Shown here piece after piece: positions 1-8,914 of a stretch of 48,496 nucleotides of DNA. Below the pieces are notes generated by a model. The model was given only the letters and a program-made list of their open reading frames with translations, made no database searches and had not been told where the DNA came from. Both the position numbers and the translations under genes were made by a program. Within the stretch, counting starts at the first letter, position 1. Each line of letters opens with the position of its first letter. Location: the NCBI GenBank assembly GCA_964555565.1, contig CAZKTF010000001.1, positions 1 through 48,496 of the forward strand. The letters are read 5' to 3'. This DNA is from CAZKTF01 sp964555565 (lineage in GTDB: Bacteria > Planctomycetota > JAJSAM01 > JAKLKS01).

Positions 1-293
1 ATCCGCCGGGCGGGGCCCGCCACCGCGAGCTCCGCCAGCGGGCGCGCGGCCCGCGGGGATCCCCGCAGCGCGAGCGCCGCGCAGGCCGCCTCCGCGACCT
101 CCCCGTCCCGGTCCCGGAGGGCCTCCACGAGCAGGGCCTCCGCGTCGGGGCCTCCCGCCTCCCCGAGCCGCCGGACGGCGGCGAGGCGCTCCTTCGCCTC
201 GGCGGAGCGGAGCGCCTTCCCGGCGTCGTCCTCGCCGGCCAGCGCCGCGCCGGCAGCGAGGATCGGCAGTAGGAGGAGCCGGGCGCGGGGCAT
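1..293 (-). CDS. Exported HEAT-repeat-like protein, 3' part beyond the left edge
   Basis: The frame opens with ATG at 293 and runs off the left edge, leaving 97 codons. It begins with a signal peptide (MPRARLLLLPILAAGAALA, cleavage near AGE). Alanine/leucine-rich helical pairs follow with the spacing of HEAT repeats, for example AALLVEALRDRDGEVAEAA-like stretches around residues 45-65. HEAT repeats are protein-binding scaffolds, and the partner cannot be inferred. It is divergent from the gene at 416, leaving a roughly 120-bp shared upstream region. A neighbour on the other strand (2734-4803) also carries HEAT-like repeats, so this part of the chromosome may encode a set of exported scaffold proteins. 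Full length and C-terminal domains are unknown. Confidence 0.6.
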   Translation of the reverse strand, partial: MPRARLLLLPILAAGAALAGEDDAGKALRSAEAKERLAAVRRLGEAGGPDAEALLVEALRDRDGEVAEAACAALALRGSPRAARPLAELAVAGPARR

Positions 294-377
294 CGGGTGC
301 ATTCTCGGGCCGGACGGCCCCCCGGGCAAGGGGGACCCCCCGGGCGGAGAGGTGCGAGGGGGCGCCGCCGTCCGTCC

Positions 378-383
378 TACAAT
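378..383 (+). promoter_or_regulatory. Possible -10 box upstream of the DUF1570-type gene
   Basis: TACAAT lies 33 bp before the ATG at 416, in an otherwise very GC-rich gap. No convincing -35 box is visible. Similar TANNNT hexamers occur before other genes here (TAGACT near 11648, TACACT near 15294), so a sigma70-type -10 is plausible but weakly supported. Confidence 0.25.
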
Positions 384-415
384 GGGGGATGTCGCCCGCG
401 CGAGGGGGAGGAGCC

Positions 416-2737
416 ATGCACCACGAGAGCCGGGGCCGGTCGCACCTCCTCCTCGCGGCCCTGCTCGCGCTCCTCGCGCTCCCCGCGGCGGCCTCGGACG
501 TGGGGGTCCCCTCGGACGGGCTCGACCTCGCGCGCCTCGACGACGGCAGGGTGGTCCGCTGCGTCGTCGGGCCCGAGAAGGACGGGAAGGTCTCCCTCCA
601 GTTCCCGAGCGGCACGCTCGCCGTCCGGAGGTCGCGGATCCGCGAGGTCCGCCGGTTCGCCGACTTCGACCCCGGCGCCCGCACCGAGGAGGAGAAGGCG
701 CTCCTGGCGCGGGGCCTGGTGCGGTGGGAGGGGCGCTGGGTGGACCGGGCCCGCGCGGAGCAGGCCCGCGCCGCGGAGAACGCGGCGGCGCGGAAGCGGG
801 AGGAGGAGGACGCACGGCACGCGACCTGGGACAAGCGGTGGAAGCGGGAGACGGAGCACTTCGCCATCGAGGCGGACATCGGGGCCGAGGGCCTCGACTT
901 CTACGCGGCGACGCTGGAGGACTTCTACGACTTCTTCACGAAGGTCTTCCAGGTGAAGCTGACCCAGCGGGAGAAGAGGCAGAAGCTCCCCGTCTACCTG
1001 TTCCGCCAGCGGGACGAGTTCCGGAAGTTCCACGACCAGGACACGGGGGGGAAGAGCGAGCACCTCCTCGGCTACTTCGTCCCGCTGAAGGGGTCGGAGC
1101 GCCTGGTCATGTTCGACTCGCCCGACGGGCGGCAGGAGACGCTCGACGTCCTCTTCCACGAGGGGACGCACTTCATCATCTACCTCGCGAACCCCCAGGT
1201 CCTGGTCTCGCGCTGGGTCCACGAGGGGTGCGCGGAGTACTTCGGGGCCTCCCTCCACGCGGGGAAGAAGTTCCAGCCGGGCCAGGTCCAGGACGGCCGG
1301 CTCCTCCACTTCCAGGACATGATCGCCCGGGACAAGGTCATCCCCATGGACGAGCTGTTCCGGGCGGGGAACCCTGCGGCCGCGGGGCAGCACGTGGAGT
1401 TCGCCGGCGAGCACTACGCGCAGGCGTGGACCCTGGTCCACTTCCTCCTGCACGGCAGGAACGGCAAGTACCGCGCCGGGTTCATCGACTACGTGGGGCG
1501 CTGGCTCGGCGGGAAGGGGGTCAAGTACCACGTGGTGGCGGGGGCGGGGGCCGACACCCGGTACATCGAGTACGAGGAGGACAGGCCGCTGCTCCTGCGG
1601 TGCCTGGGCCTCAAGGACTTCGAGGGCCTCACGGCGGAGCTGGTGGAGTACGCGAAGGCCCTCCCGCTGCGCTCGGCCCGCGCCTACGCCATGCGGGGCG
1701 AGATGCGCTTCGAGAAGGGGGACGCGAAGGGGGCGGAGGAGGACTTCCGCACGGCCTTGGAGAAGGGGGGGCAGGACCCGTCGGTCCTCGCGGAGATGGC
1801 GCGGGTGTTCTCCTGGATCCCCGGCAGGGAAGCCGACGTGGCCGAGATGATGCGGCGGGCCCTGGAGGCCGACCCCCTCGACGTGGTCGCGCGCTGGCGG
1901 CTGTCCCGCCGCCTCCCGCCGGAGGACGCGATCCGCGAGCTCCGGCTCTGCATCGAGATCGAGCCCGGGAGGGCGCGCGCCCTCGGCGACCTCGCGTGGA
2001 TGCTCTACGAGCACCGGATGGGCGAGCACGTCCGCGCGGTCTCCGAGCAGGACCTCGCGACCGCGCGGGAGGCCATCGGCTTCGCCGAGCGGGCCGTCGC
2101 CCTCGAGCCCGAGCACCGCGACTACGACACCCTCGCCGCGCTCCGCCTCTGCACCGGGTCCTTCGAGAAGGCCCGGGACGCTGCCGAGAAGGCGGTCGAG
2201 ATGAGCCCCGAGGAGAAGGATTACATCTTCCACCTCGCCCAGGCCCACGCCGTCCTCGGCGATGCGGAGAAGTTCGCGAAGCTCCTGCGCCGCATGGAGC
2301 TGCTCCTGCGACGCACGAGCGTCGCGCCCGGGGAGACCGAGGCGGGGGCCCCGCCGGCCATGACGCCGGAGCAGGCGCGCGAGGTCGTCGCCCGCGTCCT
2401 CGCCCTCGCGGTGGAGCGTTGCTTCGCCTGGGAGAAGTACGTCGAGGCAGCCTACGCCTGCGGCTCCTGGTTCGAGAGGCGTCCCCCGGTCTCCGAGGAG
2501 GAGTGGGTCATGTACGCGACGATCGTGAGCCGCAAGGGGGAGAAGAAGCGCGCGGCCCGCATCGCCTCCGAGGGCCTCAAGGCCTTCCCCGACTCCTTCA
2601 TGCTCCGCCCGATCGTGGAGGAGGGGGCTGCCGCGGGGGAGGACCCGGCTCCGGGCGCGAAGCCCGCGGGGACCGGGGGGGAGGGCCCGAAGCCCGCCGA
2701 GCCGGGGCTCAAGGAGAAGGAGGGGGACGGGAAGTGA
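416..2737 (+). CDS. Exported DUF1570-like zinc-metallopeptidase-type protein with TPR repeats
   Basis: This is a 773-residue protein. I start it at ATG 416 because a GGGGGAGGAG ribosome site precedes it and a signal peptide (LLLAALLALLALPAAAS) follows; an in-frame upstream start at 389 lacks these. Residues 248-252 read HEGTH, an HExxH zinc motif, and HEGCAEYFG at 269-277 supplies E274 as a likely third ligand, as in gluzincin/peptidase-MA-like DUF1570 proteins. Residues from about 420 to 690 contain TPR-like helical pairs (for example GDAKGAEEDFRTALEKG). The C-terminus is low-complexity Pro/Gly/Lys. It probably acts in the periplasm or at the cell surface; substrate is unknown. Its TGA overlaps the next GTG (GTGA), so the two genes are translationally coupled. 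Confidence 0.75.
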   Translation: MHHESRGRSHLLLAALLALLALPAAASDVGVPSDGLDLARLDDGRVVRCVVGPEKDGKVSLQFPSGTLAVRRSRIREVRRFADFDPGARTEEEKALLARGLVRWEGRWVDRARAEQARAAENAAARKREEEDARHATWDKRWKRETEHFAIEADIGAEGLDFYAATLEDFYDFFTKVFQVKLTQREKRQKLPVYLFRQRDEFRKFHDQDTGGKSEHLLGYFVPLKGSERLVMFDSPDGRQETLDVLFHEGTHFIIYLANPQVLVSRWVHEGCAEYFGASLHAGKKFQPGQVQDGRLLHFQDMIARDKVIPMDELFRAGNPAAAGQHVEFAGEHYAQAWTLVHFLLHGRNGKYRAGFIDYVGRWLGGKGVKYHVVAGAGADTRYIEYEEDRPLLLRCLGLKDFEGLTAELVEYAKALPLRSARAYAMRGEMRFEKGDAKGAEEDFRTALEKGGQDPSVLAEMARVFSWIPGREADVAEMMRRALEADPLDVVARWRLSRRLPPEDAIRELRLCIEIEPGRARALGDLAWMLYEHRMGEHVRAVSEQDLATAREAIGFAERAVALEPEHRDYDTLAALRLCTGSFEKARDAAEKAVEMSPEEKDYIFHLAQAHAVLGDAEKFAKLLRRMELLLRRTSVAPGETEAGAPPAMTPEQAREVVARVLALAVERCFAWEKYVEAAYACGSWFERRPPVSEEEWVMYATIVSRKGEKKRAARIASEGLKAFPDSFMLRPIVEEGAAAGEDPAPGAKPAGTGGEGPKPAEPGLKEKEGDGK

Positions 2738-4803
2738 GGCCCCTCCGCGCGGCCCTCGCGGCGGCGCTGCTCCTCGGGACGGCGGCGGCCGCGGCCCCTC
2801 CCGCGCTCAAGGACCCGCAGTACGAGGCGCGCGCCGTCGCGTTCCGGAAGGCCCTGAGGCCCCCGCCGGCGAAGGGCGAGCCGGGGGCCCCGGCCTCGGA
2901 GCGGGTCGCGGCCGTCGCGGCCCTCGCGAGGACGCGGGACGCCCGCGTGTTCGAGGACCTCGCCCGTAGCCTCTCCCCGCTCGCCCGCGAGATCGAGAAG
3001 GCCGAGGCGGTCCTGGGGGAGGCCACGGAGCGCCTCGAGCAGGTGCGCAACGCCCACTTCCAGCAGGCCGAGGAGGAGTTCCGGCGGACCGGGAAGTGGC
3101 CCGAGACGATCCTCCGTTCGACGCAGCAGGCCCTCGAAACGCTGGGAGCGAAGCAGACCGAGGCCGCCGCCGCCTACGACCTCCTCGTCCGCGTGCGCGA
3201 CGCCGTCGCCGCCGGGATGGGGGAGCACCTCCTGGCCCTCGGCCCCGACCGGCAGCAGGTCTGGAAGGGTGCCGTGACGGCGGCGACCTCGTCGAGGGAC
3301 CCCGGCGAGCGCGCGGCCTTCTGCGAGGCCCTGCGGTCCATCGTCGGGAGGGACGCCGAGGAGGCCCTCCTGGGCCTGGAGTCCTCCGACCCCGACCCCC
3401 AGGTCGTGGTGGCCGCGCTGGGGGCGCTCGCCGCCCAGCGGTCCGCGCCGGGGCTCGACCGGCTGCTCAAGCGCCTCGAGGACCCCGACTGGACCGTGGC
3501 GGCGGCCGCGGTGCGCGGGGTCTCCCGCTACCGCGACCCGCGGGTGATCCCCGCGCTCGTGGCGAGGCTCGCGAAGGCGGAGCGGCGGATCTACTCCGAC
3601 GTGGTGGACGCGCTCTTCGACCTCACGGGGAAGCACCTCCCGGAGACGGCCGACGCCTGGGCGGGGTGGTGGAAGGCGGAGGGGGAGAAGTTCCTCGAGC
3701 GGTGGAGCCCGGAGAAGTCGAAGAGGCTCGACGAGGTCGAGAGGATCTCCCTGGCCGACACGAAGACCCTCGACGTCGCGGCCGAGCTGGCCGCCCTGTT
3801 CGAGACCGAGACCGACGGGGAGGTGCGGACGGAGATCCTGGGGAACATTTCGATCCACCCGTCCCCCTCGGCGCGCGTCGCGCTGGTGAAGGCGCTCTGG
3901 GACCCCTCGAAGGAGATCCGGATCGCCGCGGTCAACTACCTGGCGAACCCCGCCTACCGGCACGTCTCGGTCCCCGGCGAGCTGATGCGGCGCGTGGACC
4001 CCGCCGACGCGGACGAGGTCCGCGCGATCCACCGCGCGCTGCGGACCCTCTGGACGGTCCCCGGGGGGGAGCAGGAGTTCGCGGCCGCCGCGGAGAAGGA
4101 GGCCCTCCAGCGCTGGTGGGACCAGAACCGGGACCGCGTGGCGGAGCGCTTCACGCGCCTCGGCGCCCGGGACGTGGCGGCCGGCCGGCGGCCTCGGGCC
4201 GACGACCTCGAGGGGACCTGGCGCGACCGCAACTTCTACGGGCTCAAGCTCGTCACCGACCGGGTGCTCTTCGTCGTGGACTGCTCGCTCTCCATGGAGG
4301 AGCCCGCGAAGAAGGGGGAGCGGGAGTCGAAGAAGAAGATCGAGGTCGCGAAGTCCGAGCTCACCCGGGCCATCCGGGCGCTCGAGGAGGGGGCGACCTT
4401 CGGGATCCTGGTCTTCTCCGCCACGGCGGAGCTGTGGGAGACCGGGATGGTCCCCGCCGACGCGATCGCGAAGAAACGGGCGGTGGAGTGGGTGGGCGCG
4501 CTGAGGACGCACCAGGCCACCAACGTCTACGACGCGCTCGAGGCGGCCTTCCTGCTTGGCACCCCGAGGGCGCCGCAGGCCGCGCGCCGCTCCGCCGGCT
4601 CCCCCGACACCATCTACCTCGTCTCCGACGGCGCGCCGACGGTGGGCAAGTTCACGCGGGGCGAGGTGATCCTCGAGTACGTCCGCCGCTGGAACCGCAA
4701 CCGCGGGGTCAAGGTCGATGCGATCGGCGTGGGCGAGGACCAGGACGTGAACTTCCTGCGGACCCTCGCCGAGGAGAACGGCGGGGTGTACGTGGCGCGG
4801 TAG
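2734..4803 (+). CDS. Exported HEAT-repeat protein with C-terminal von Willebrand A domain
   Basis: The frame is open upstream to 352, but that part shadows the preceding gene; the GTG at 2734 overlaps the upstream stop and is followed at once by a signal peptide (ALAAALLLGTAAAAA). The product is 689 residues. HEAT-like repeats occur around residues 215-280 (DPDPQVVVAALGALAAQ) and 370-420. The C-terminal third is a VWA domain: VVDCSLS gives the MIDAS D516-x-S518-x-S520, and LVSDGAP gives the later MIDAS aspartate. Such domains bind ligands through a divalent cation. With the coupled metallopeptidase-like gene it may form an exported adhesion or surface-maintenance pair; that role is inference. 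It ends 5 bp from the convergent MgtC-type gene. Confidence 0.75.
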   Translation: MRPLRAALAAALLLGTAAAAAPPALKDPQYEARAVAFRKALRPPPAKGEPGAPASERVAAVAALARTRDARVFEDLARSLSPLAREIEKAEAVLGEATERLEQVRNAHFQQAEEEFRRTGKWPETILRSTQQALETLGAKQTEAAAAYDLLVRVRDAVAAGMGEHLLALGPDRQQVWKGAVTAATSSRDPGERAAFCEALRSIVGRDAEEALLGLESSDPDPQVVVAALGALAAQRSAPGLDRLLKRLEDPDWTVAAAAVRGVSRYRDPRVIPALVARLAKAERRIYSDVVDALFDLTGKHLPETADAWAGWWKAEGEKFLERWSPEKSKRLDEVERISLADTKTLDVAAELAALFETETDGEVRTEILGNISIHPSPSARVALVKALWDPSKEIRIAAVNYLANPAYRHVSVPGELMRRVDPADADEVRAIHRALRTLWTVPGGEQEFAAAAEKEALQRWWDQNRDRVAERFTRLGARDVAAGRRPRADDLEGTWRDRNFYGLKLVTDRVLFVVDCSLSMEEPAKKGERESKKKIEVAKSELTRAIRALEEGATFGILVFSATAELWETGMVPADAIAKKRAVEWVGALRTHQATNVYDALEAAFLLGTPRAPQAARRSAGSPDTIYLVSDGAPTVGKFTRGEVILEYVRRWNRNRGVKVDAIGVGEDQDVNFLRTLAEENGGVYVAR

Positions 4804-4804
4804 G

Positions 4805-4816
4805 CGGGCTAGCCCG
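4805..4816. terminator. Palindrome between convergent genes, possible weak bidirectional terminator
   Basis: CGGGCTAGCCCG is a perfect 12-bp palindrome in the 5-bp gap between two convergent genes and overlaps the stop of the leftward one. There is no T-tract on either side, so termination function is only suggested by position. Confidence 0.25.
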
Positions 4817-6221
4817 GCAGGAACGCCGACGCGACCCCCACGGCCACCATCGCGCCGTAGGCGGGCACCGTGTACCGTCGGAGCTCCGGGGAGCCCATGG
4901 TGAACGTCATCGCGCCCTTCACCAGCGTGTTGGCCATCATGGCGAGCACGATGGCGATGACCGCGTTCCCCCCGAAGGTCCCGGCGGCGCCCCGCGCCTC
5001 GCGCGCCCGCGCCTCCGCTTCGGGGGAGGCCCCGGGCGCCGCCGCCGCGGCCTCGGCCGTCCGCGCCGCCTCCTGGAGGTCCCTCGCCTGGCTCGAGGCC
5101 TGGGCCGTGATGGCGTCCACGTCGGTGAGGCCGGCCAGCGCGCTCGCCGCGTAGAGCCCCTTCTCCTGGTAGCGGGCGTAGGCGGCCTTGCTCACGAGGA
5201 AGATCACCGCGAGGAACAGCCCGAACTTGATCGCGGAGCCGAGCTCGAAGGGGTTCTTGAGGACCACCGCCTGCCCCCCCTCGCCCGCCGCCTCGCGGCG
5301 GAGGTAGAGGACGCCACTCGCGATCGCCCCGGTCGCGGTGAGCAGCGCCACGGGGATCCAGAGGCGGTCCACGATGGGGGGGCAGATCACCGCCGCCGTG
5401 ACGAGGACCCGGGGGAACATGATCGTGGAGGCGAGGACGATGGCCACGGCGAAGTGCCGCGCCAGGCGGGGCTCCTCCCGGCTCCGCCGGGAGAAGGCGA
5501 GCGCCACGGCGGTGCTCGAGGCCAGCCCCCCGAGGATCCCCGTCATGCCGATCCCGCGCCGCGTCCCGAAGACCTTCACCGCCACGTAGCCCGCGAAGGA
5601 GATCGAGGCGATGAGGACCACGTACTTCCAGATCTTGTGGGGGTTCCAGGCGCCGTAGGGCCCGTAGGCCTCGTCGGGGAGCAGCGGGAGGACGATGAGC
5701 GTCACGATGGCGAGCTTCAGCGCCGCGTAGATGTCGTCCTTGACGATCCGCGCGACGATCCCGTGCAGCGCCTCGCGCATGGAGAGGAGGAGCGTGGCGA
5801 CGACCGCGAGCGCCGAGGCGATCCCCTCGTACCCCCAGTAGCACATGGCGCCGAGGGAGAAGACCATGAGCCCGGAGATCTCGGTGGTCGCGCCCTTGTC
5901 CTCGCCCAGCGACGTGAGGACGTAGGAGGCGACCACCAGGCCGCCGAAGGCGAGCGCCACGGCCGCGAACACCAGCGGGTGGCGCCCCTCGGAGAGCAGG
6001 GCCCCGATGAAGCCGAGCATCCCGATGAGCGGGAAGGTCCGGATCCCGGCGAACAGGACCTCCTTCTCGGTGTGGGAGTGCTCCCGCTCGGCGCCCACGA
6101 GGAGCCCGAGGAGGATGGCGATGCCGCCCCGGCGCGCCAGGCCGGTGAAGTCCGGCTCCACGGCTCCCCCGGCCGCCTCGGACGCGGCGAGGACTAAGGC
6201 GGAAATCGACGCGAGCCCCAC
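4809..6221 (-). CDS. MgtC/SapB-type membrane protein with DUF4010-like C-terminal half
   Basis: This is a 470-residue polytopic membrane protein. The N-terminal region has the MgtC/SapB signature (GGIAILLGLLVGAERE, then FAGIRTFPLIGMLGFIGAL), and the rest has about eight more hydrophobic spans with motifs of DUF4010 (LPLLPD, GGLASSTAVALAF). The region at about residues 375-420 is an Ala/Glu-rich predicted soluble insert. Starting at GTG 6221 places a GGAGG site 5 nt upstream; the GTG at 6227 would overlap that site. The function of this family is poorly defined; MgtC proteins are linked to growth at low magnesium and to membrane energetics. It lies downstream of the SLC13-type gene on the same strand. 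Confidence 0.75.
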   Translation of the reverse strand: MGLASISALVLAASEAAGGAVEPDFTGLARRGGIAILLGLLVGAEREHSHTEKEVLFAGIRTFPLIGMLGFIGALLSEGRHPLVFAAVALAFGGLVVASYVLTSLGEDKGATTEISGLMVFSLGAMCYWGYEGIASALAVVATLLLSMREALHGIVARIVKDDIYAALKLAIVTLIVLPLLPDEAYGPYGAWNPHKIWKYVVLIASISFAGYVAVKVFGTRRGIGMTGILGGLASSTAVALAFSRRSREEPRLARHFAVAIVLASTIMFPRVLVTAAVICPPIVDRLWIPVALLTATGAIASGVLYLRREAAGEGGQAVVLKNPFELGSAIKFGLFLAVIFLVSKAAYARYQEKGLYAASALAGLTDVDAITAQASSQARDLQEAARTAEAAAAAPGASPEAEARAREARGAAGTFGGNAVIAIVLAMMANTLVKGAMTFTMGSPELRRYTVPAYGAMVAVGVASAFLPG

Positions 6222-6314
6222 GCGCACCTCCGGTTCCAGCCGTGAGGCCCCCGGTATAGGCGCGCGCGGTATCCCGGGTCAAGCGCTGCGGGCCGGGTCC
6301 CCTGTCCTACGGCG

Positions 6315-7619
6315 CTACCCTCCCGTCCGCGCCGGGAACCCGAACACCGCGGGCAGGACCCAGAGCGCGGTGGCCGCGGCGGCAAGGACGCCGAGGAGGT
6401 CCAGGACCGCGCCGGCGCGGGCCATCTCCCGGACCGTGACGCGCCCCGTCGCGAAGGCGATGGCGTTGGGGGGCGTGGCCACGGGCAGCATGAACCCGCT
6501 CGAGCAGGCGAGCGTCACGGCCACCATCGGCACGAGCGGGTCGAGCCCCGTGGCGGGTCCCAGCGTCCCCACGACCGGGAGGAGGATGGCCGCCAGCGCC
6601 GTGTTGCTCGCCACCTCGGAGAGGAGCACCGTGGCGGCGCAGATGGCCAGCAGCGCCGGGAGGGCCGGGGTCCCCCGGAGGTCCTCGCCGAGGCGGGACG
6701 CCGCCCACGCCGCGAACCCGGATTCCTGGAGGGCCGCGCCCAGCGCGAACCCCCCGCCGAACAGGAGCAGGACGTCCCAGGGGAGCCGCTGCGCGTCGCG
6801 CCACTCCAGGACGGCGCCCCCGCGCCCGGAGGGGATCGCGAACAGGGCCGCCGCCGCGAGGACCGTCGGGAGCACCGGGTCGGCCCACCGCCGGTCCGGC
6901 ATCCAGTCCCCCCAGCCGGGGACGCCGGCGTCGGGGTTCCCCTGGAGGACCCAGAGGGCCGCCACCGCCGCGAAGGCCGCCGCGGCCGCCTTCTCCCCGC
7001 GGGAGAGGGGACCGAGGGCCGCGAGGTCGCGGCCCAGGCCCTCGGTGGCGACGTGCACGGCCCCGCGGGGGACGCGGAAGAGCCAGTGCACCAGCGCGGC
7101 CCAGGCGAGCAGCAGCATCGCGAGCATCCCGGGGAGGACCGCGGCGGACCAGGAGAGGAAGGACACGGAGCGCCCCGCGTCCCGCGCGGCCTTGGCGAAG
7201 ATGAGGTTCGGTGCGGTCCCGATGAGCGTCCCCACGCCGCCGATGGAGGCGGCGAAGGCCACCCCGAGCACGAGCCCCGTGCGCCAGCGGCGGAGCGCCC
7301 CCGGTTCCCCCCCGCTCCGCCCCATGACCGCCGACGCGATGGGGAGCATCATGAGCGTCGTGGAGGTGTTGTTCACCCAGAGGGAGAGGAAGGCGGTGAC
7401 GAGCATGAAGGCCAGCGTCGTCCGCTCCGGCCCTCCGCCCACCAGGGCCACGGCCCGGAGCGCGATGCGCCGGTGGAGCCCCCACTTCTCCATGGCGACG
7501 GCGAGCAGCAGGCCGCAGAGCATGAGGAACACGAGGGGGTCCCCGTAGGCCCGGCTGGTCGTGCGCGGGTCGAGCGCCCCGGACACGGGGAGGAGCGCGA
7601 TGGGGAGGAGCGAGGTCAC
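6315..7619 (-). CDS. SLC13/DASS-type sodium-coupled anion or dicarboxylate carrier, 5' end unclear
   Basis: From the first canonical start (GTG 7619) the product is 434 residues, with many membrane spans and family motifs such as WVNNTSTTLMMLPIA and SNTALAAILLPV, the SNT-type substrate/sodium-binding loops of DASS carriers. The homologous reading frame continues upstream to 7817: FWLFEVLPIAVTSLLPIALL is a classic first-half DASS motif and straddles the GTG, so 7619 cannot be the true start. No ATG, GTG or TTG occurs in frame before a stop at 7818-7820, which lies inside a REP-like hairpin. A CTG at 7754 is the only reasonable alternative. The gene may use CTG or may have lost its 5' end to the repeat. 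Substrate cannot be read from the sequence. Confidence 0.7.
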   Translation of the reverse strand: MTSLLPIALLPVSGALDPRTTSRAYGDPLVFLMLCGLLLAVAMEKWGLHRRIALRAVALVGGGPERTTLAFMLVTAFLSLWVNNTSTTLMMLPIASAVMGRSGGEPGALRRWRTGLVLGVAFAASIGGVGTLIGTAPNLIFAKAARDAGRSVSFLSWSAAVLPGMLAMLLLAWAALVHWLFRVPRGAVHVATEGLGRDLAALGPLSRGEKAAAAAFAAVAALWVLQGNPDAGVPGWGDWMPDRRWADPVLPTVLAAAALFAIPSGRGGAVLEWRDAQRLPWDVLLLFGGGFALGAALQESGFAAWAASRLGEDLRGTPALPALLAICAATVLLSEVASNTALAAILLPVVGTLGPATGLDPLVPMVAVTLACSSGFMLPVATPPNAIAFATGRVTVREMARAGAVLDLLGVLAAAATALWVLPAVFGFPARTGG

Positions 7620-7804
7620 GGCGATCGGGAGGACCTCGAAGAGCCAGAAGGCGGCGACGAGCGCCGTGACCGCCGCGGCGCGGCGCGCCTGCGGGGGGAG
7701 GTCGGCGGGGGCCAGGAGGAGGATCGCCGCGGCGCCTCCGGCCCCCGCCGCCAGCCCGGCCGCGCGCGCCCAGCCCGGGGCGCCGAACCCCTCCGCCGCC
7801 GTTG

Positions 7805-7870
7805 TAAGGGTCTGACCTCATTCGCCTGGCCCAGGCCAGGCGAATGGGGTCTGACCCCTTGCTCCGCCCG
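7805..7870. repeat. REP-like hairpin element, copy 1
   Basis: This 66-bp element has the same outline as the copy at 9639-9704: an AGGGTCTGACCTCA arm, a 9-bp stem TTCGCCTGG/CCAGGCGAA around CCCAGG, then TGGGGTCTGACCCCTT and GCTCCGCCCG. The outer arms pair imperfectly with each other. It provides the in-frame stop upstream of the SLC13-type gene. The GGGGTCTGACCCC type of arm resembles repeats mobilised by REP-associated tyrosine transposases; no transposase is present here. Confidence 0.7.
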
Positions 7871-7978
7871 GGCGCCGGCGCGAGCCCATCCACCGGCGAG
7901 GCTTGCTTTCCCCCTCGCCGAGCGCGTAGAAACGCCCCTCCGCCGCATGGGTCCGGCCTCGGCCGGGGGGAGGGCACG

Positions 7979-8914
7979 GTGCTCGAGACGCTGGAGCTGG
8001 ACAAGGAGCTGTCGAAGGCCACCTACCGGAAGACGTTCCCGATCCTCCAGGACAGGCTGCGCCAGCTCCAGTACGACCTGCAGCAGGCGGAGATCTCCAC
8101 GGTCCTGGTCTTCGAGGGGGTGGACGCCGCCGGGAAGGGGACGACCATCGCGCGGCTGGTCGAGAAGCTCGACCCGCGCCTGTTCCGCGTCTTCCCCGCC
8201 ATGCCGCCCACCAAGGAGGAGAAGAACCGCCACTTCCTCTGGCGGTGGCAGATGCGCCTCCCGGACGACGGGCGGATGGCGATCTTCGATCGCTCCTGGT
8301 ACGGGCGGGTCCTCGTGGAGCGCAGGGAGGGGCTCGCCTCCGAGGAGGAGGTCCGCCGCGCCTTCGGGGAGATCCGGGACTTCGAGCGCTGGCTCGCCGA
8401 GGACGGCCAGGTCATCGTCAAGTTCTGGCTCCACATCGCGAAGAAGACGCAGAAGAAGCGCTTCCTCGAGATGGAGGCGGACCCCCTCACCCGCTGGAAG
8501 GTGACGAAGGAGGACTGGCGCCACCACAAGGAGTACGACGAGTGGCTCGAGGACGCGGAGCGGACGTTCGAGGCCACGGACACCCCGCACGCCCCCTGGA
8601 CCCTCATCCCCGCCAAGGACGGGCGCTTCGCCCGGGTGGAGGTCTTCCAGACCCTCATCCGGCACATGGAGGATGCCCTGGCGCGGCGGCTCCGCAAGCC
8701 GGAGGAGGTCTCCCGCACCGCGCTGGCCGAGGAGCACACGAGGAAGGCCCGCGAGCGGCGGGCCGGCGAGGACTCGAAGAAGGCCCGGAGCGAGGCCAAG
8801 GCGGCCGGGCTCCCGCTCGAGGAGGCCGGGGCCGCGCTGAAGGTCCCGAAGGGGCGGCGCCGCGGCGCGGGGAAGGGGAAGGCGAAGGGGAAGGGAGCGA
8901 AGGCCCATGCTTGA
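7979..8914 (+). CDS. ppk2: Polyphosphate kinase 2 family protein, first of a tandem pair
   Basis: This is a 311-residue P-loop kinase. I start at GTG 7979, after a GGGGGGAGGG site. Walker A is GVDAAGKGT (residues 47-55), and the lid/Walker B segment FDRSWYGRVLVER begins near residue 103, with D104 and R105 in the usual PPK2 positions. PPK2 enzymes move phosphate between polyphosphate and nucleotides, usually ADP/GDP or AMP, in the cytoplasm. The domain ends near residue 240 and is followed by a Lys/Ala-rich tail (KGKAKGKGAKAHA), an odd basic extension. It overlaps the second ppk2 by 8 bp. The two look like the separated halves of a two-domain PPK2. Which direction and nucleotide it prefers cannot be told. 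Confidence 0.85.
   Translation: MLETLELDKELSKATYRKTFPILQDRLRQLQYDLQQAEISTVLVFEGVDAAGKGTTIARLVEKLDPRLFRVFPAMPPTKEEKNRHFLWRWQMRLPDDGRMAIFDRSWYGRVLVERREGLASEEEVRRAFGEIRDFERWLAEDGQVIVKFWLHIAKKTQKKRFLEMEADPLTRWKVTKEDWRHHKEYDEWLEDAERTFEATDTPHAPWTLIPAKDGRFARVEVFQTLIRHMEDALARRLRKPEEVSRTALAEEHTRKARERRAGEDSKKARSEAKAAGLPLEEAGAALKVPKGRRRGAGKGKAKGKGAKAHA

Noticed and set aside
352..2733. Long + strand frame preceding the VWA gene
   Set aside because: The translation is Pro/Arg/Gly-rich and overlaps a clear metallopeptidase-like gene; only the part from GTG 2734 is protein-like.
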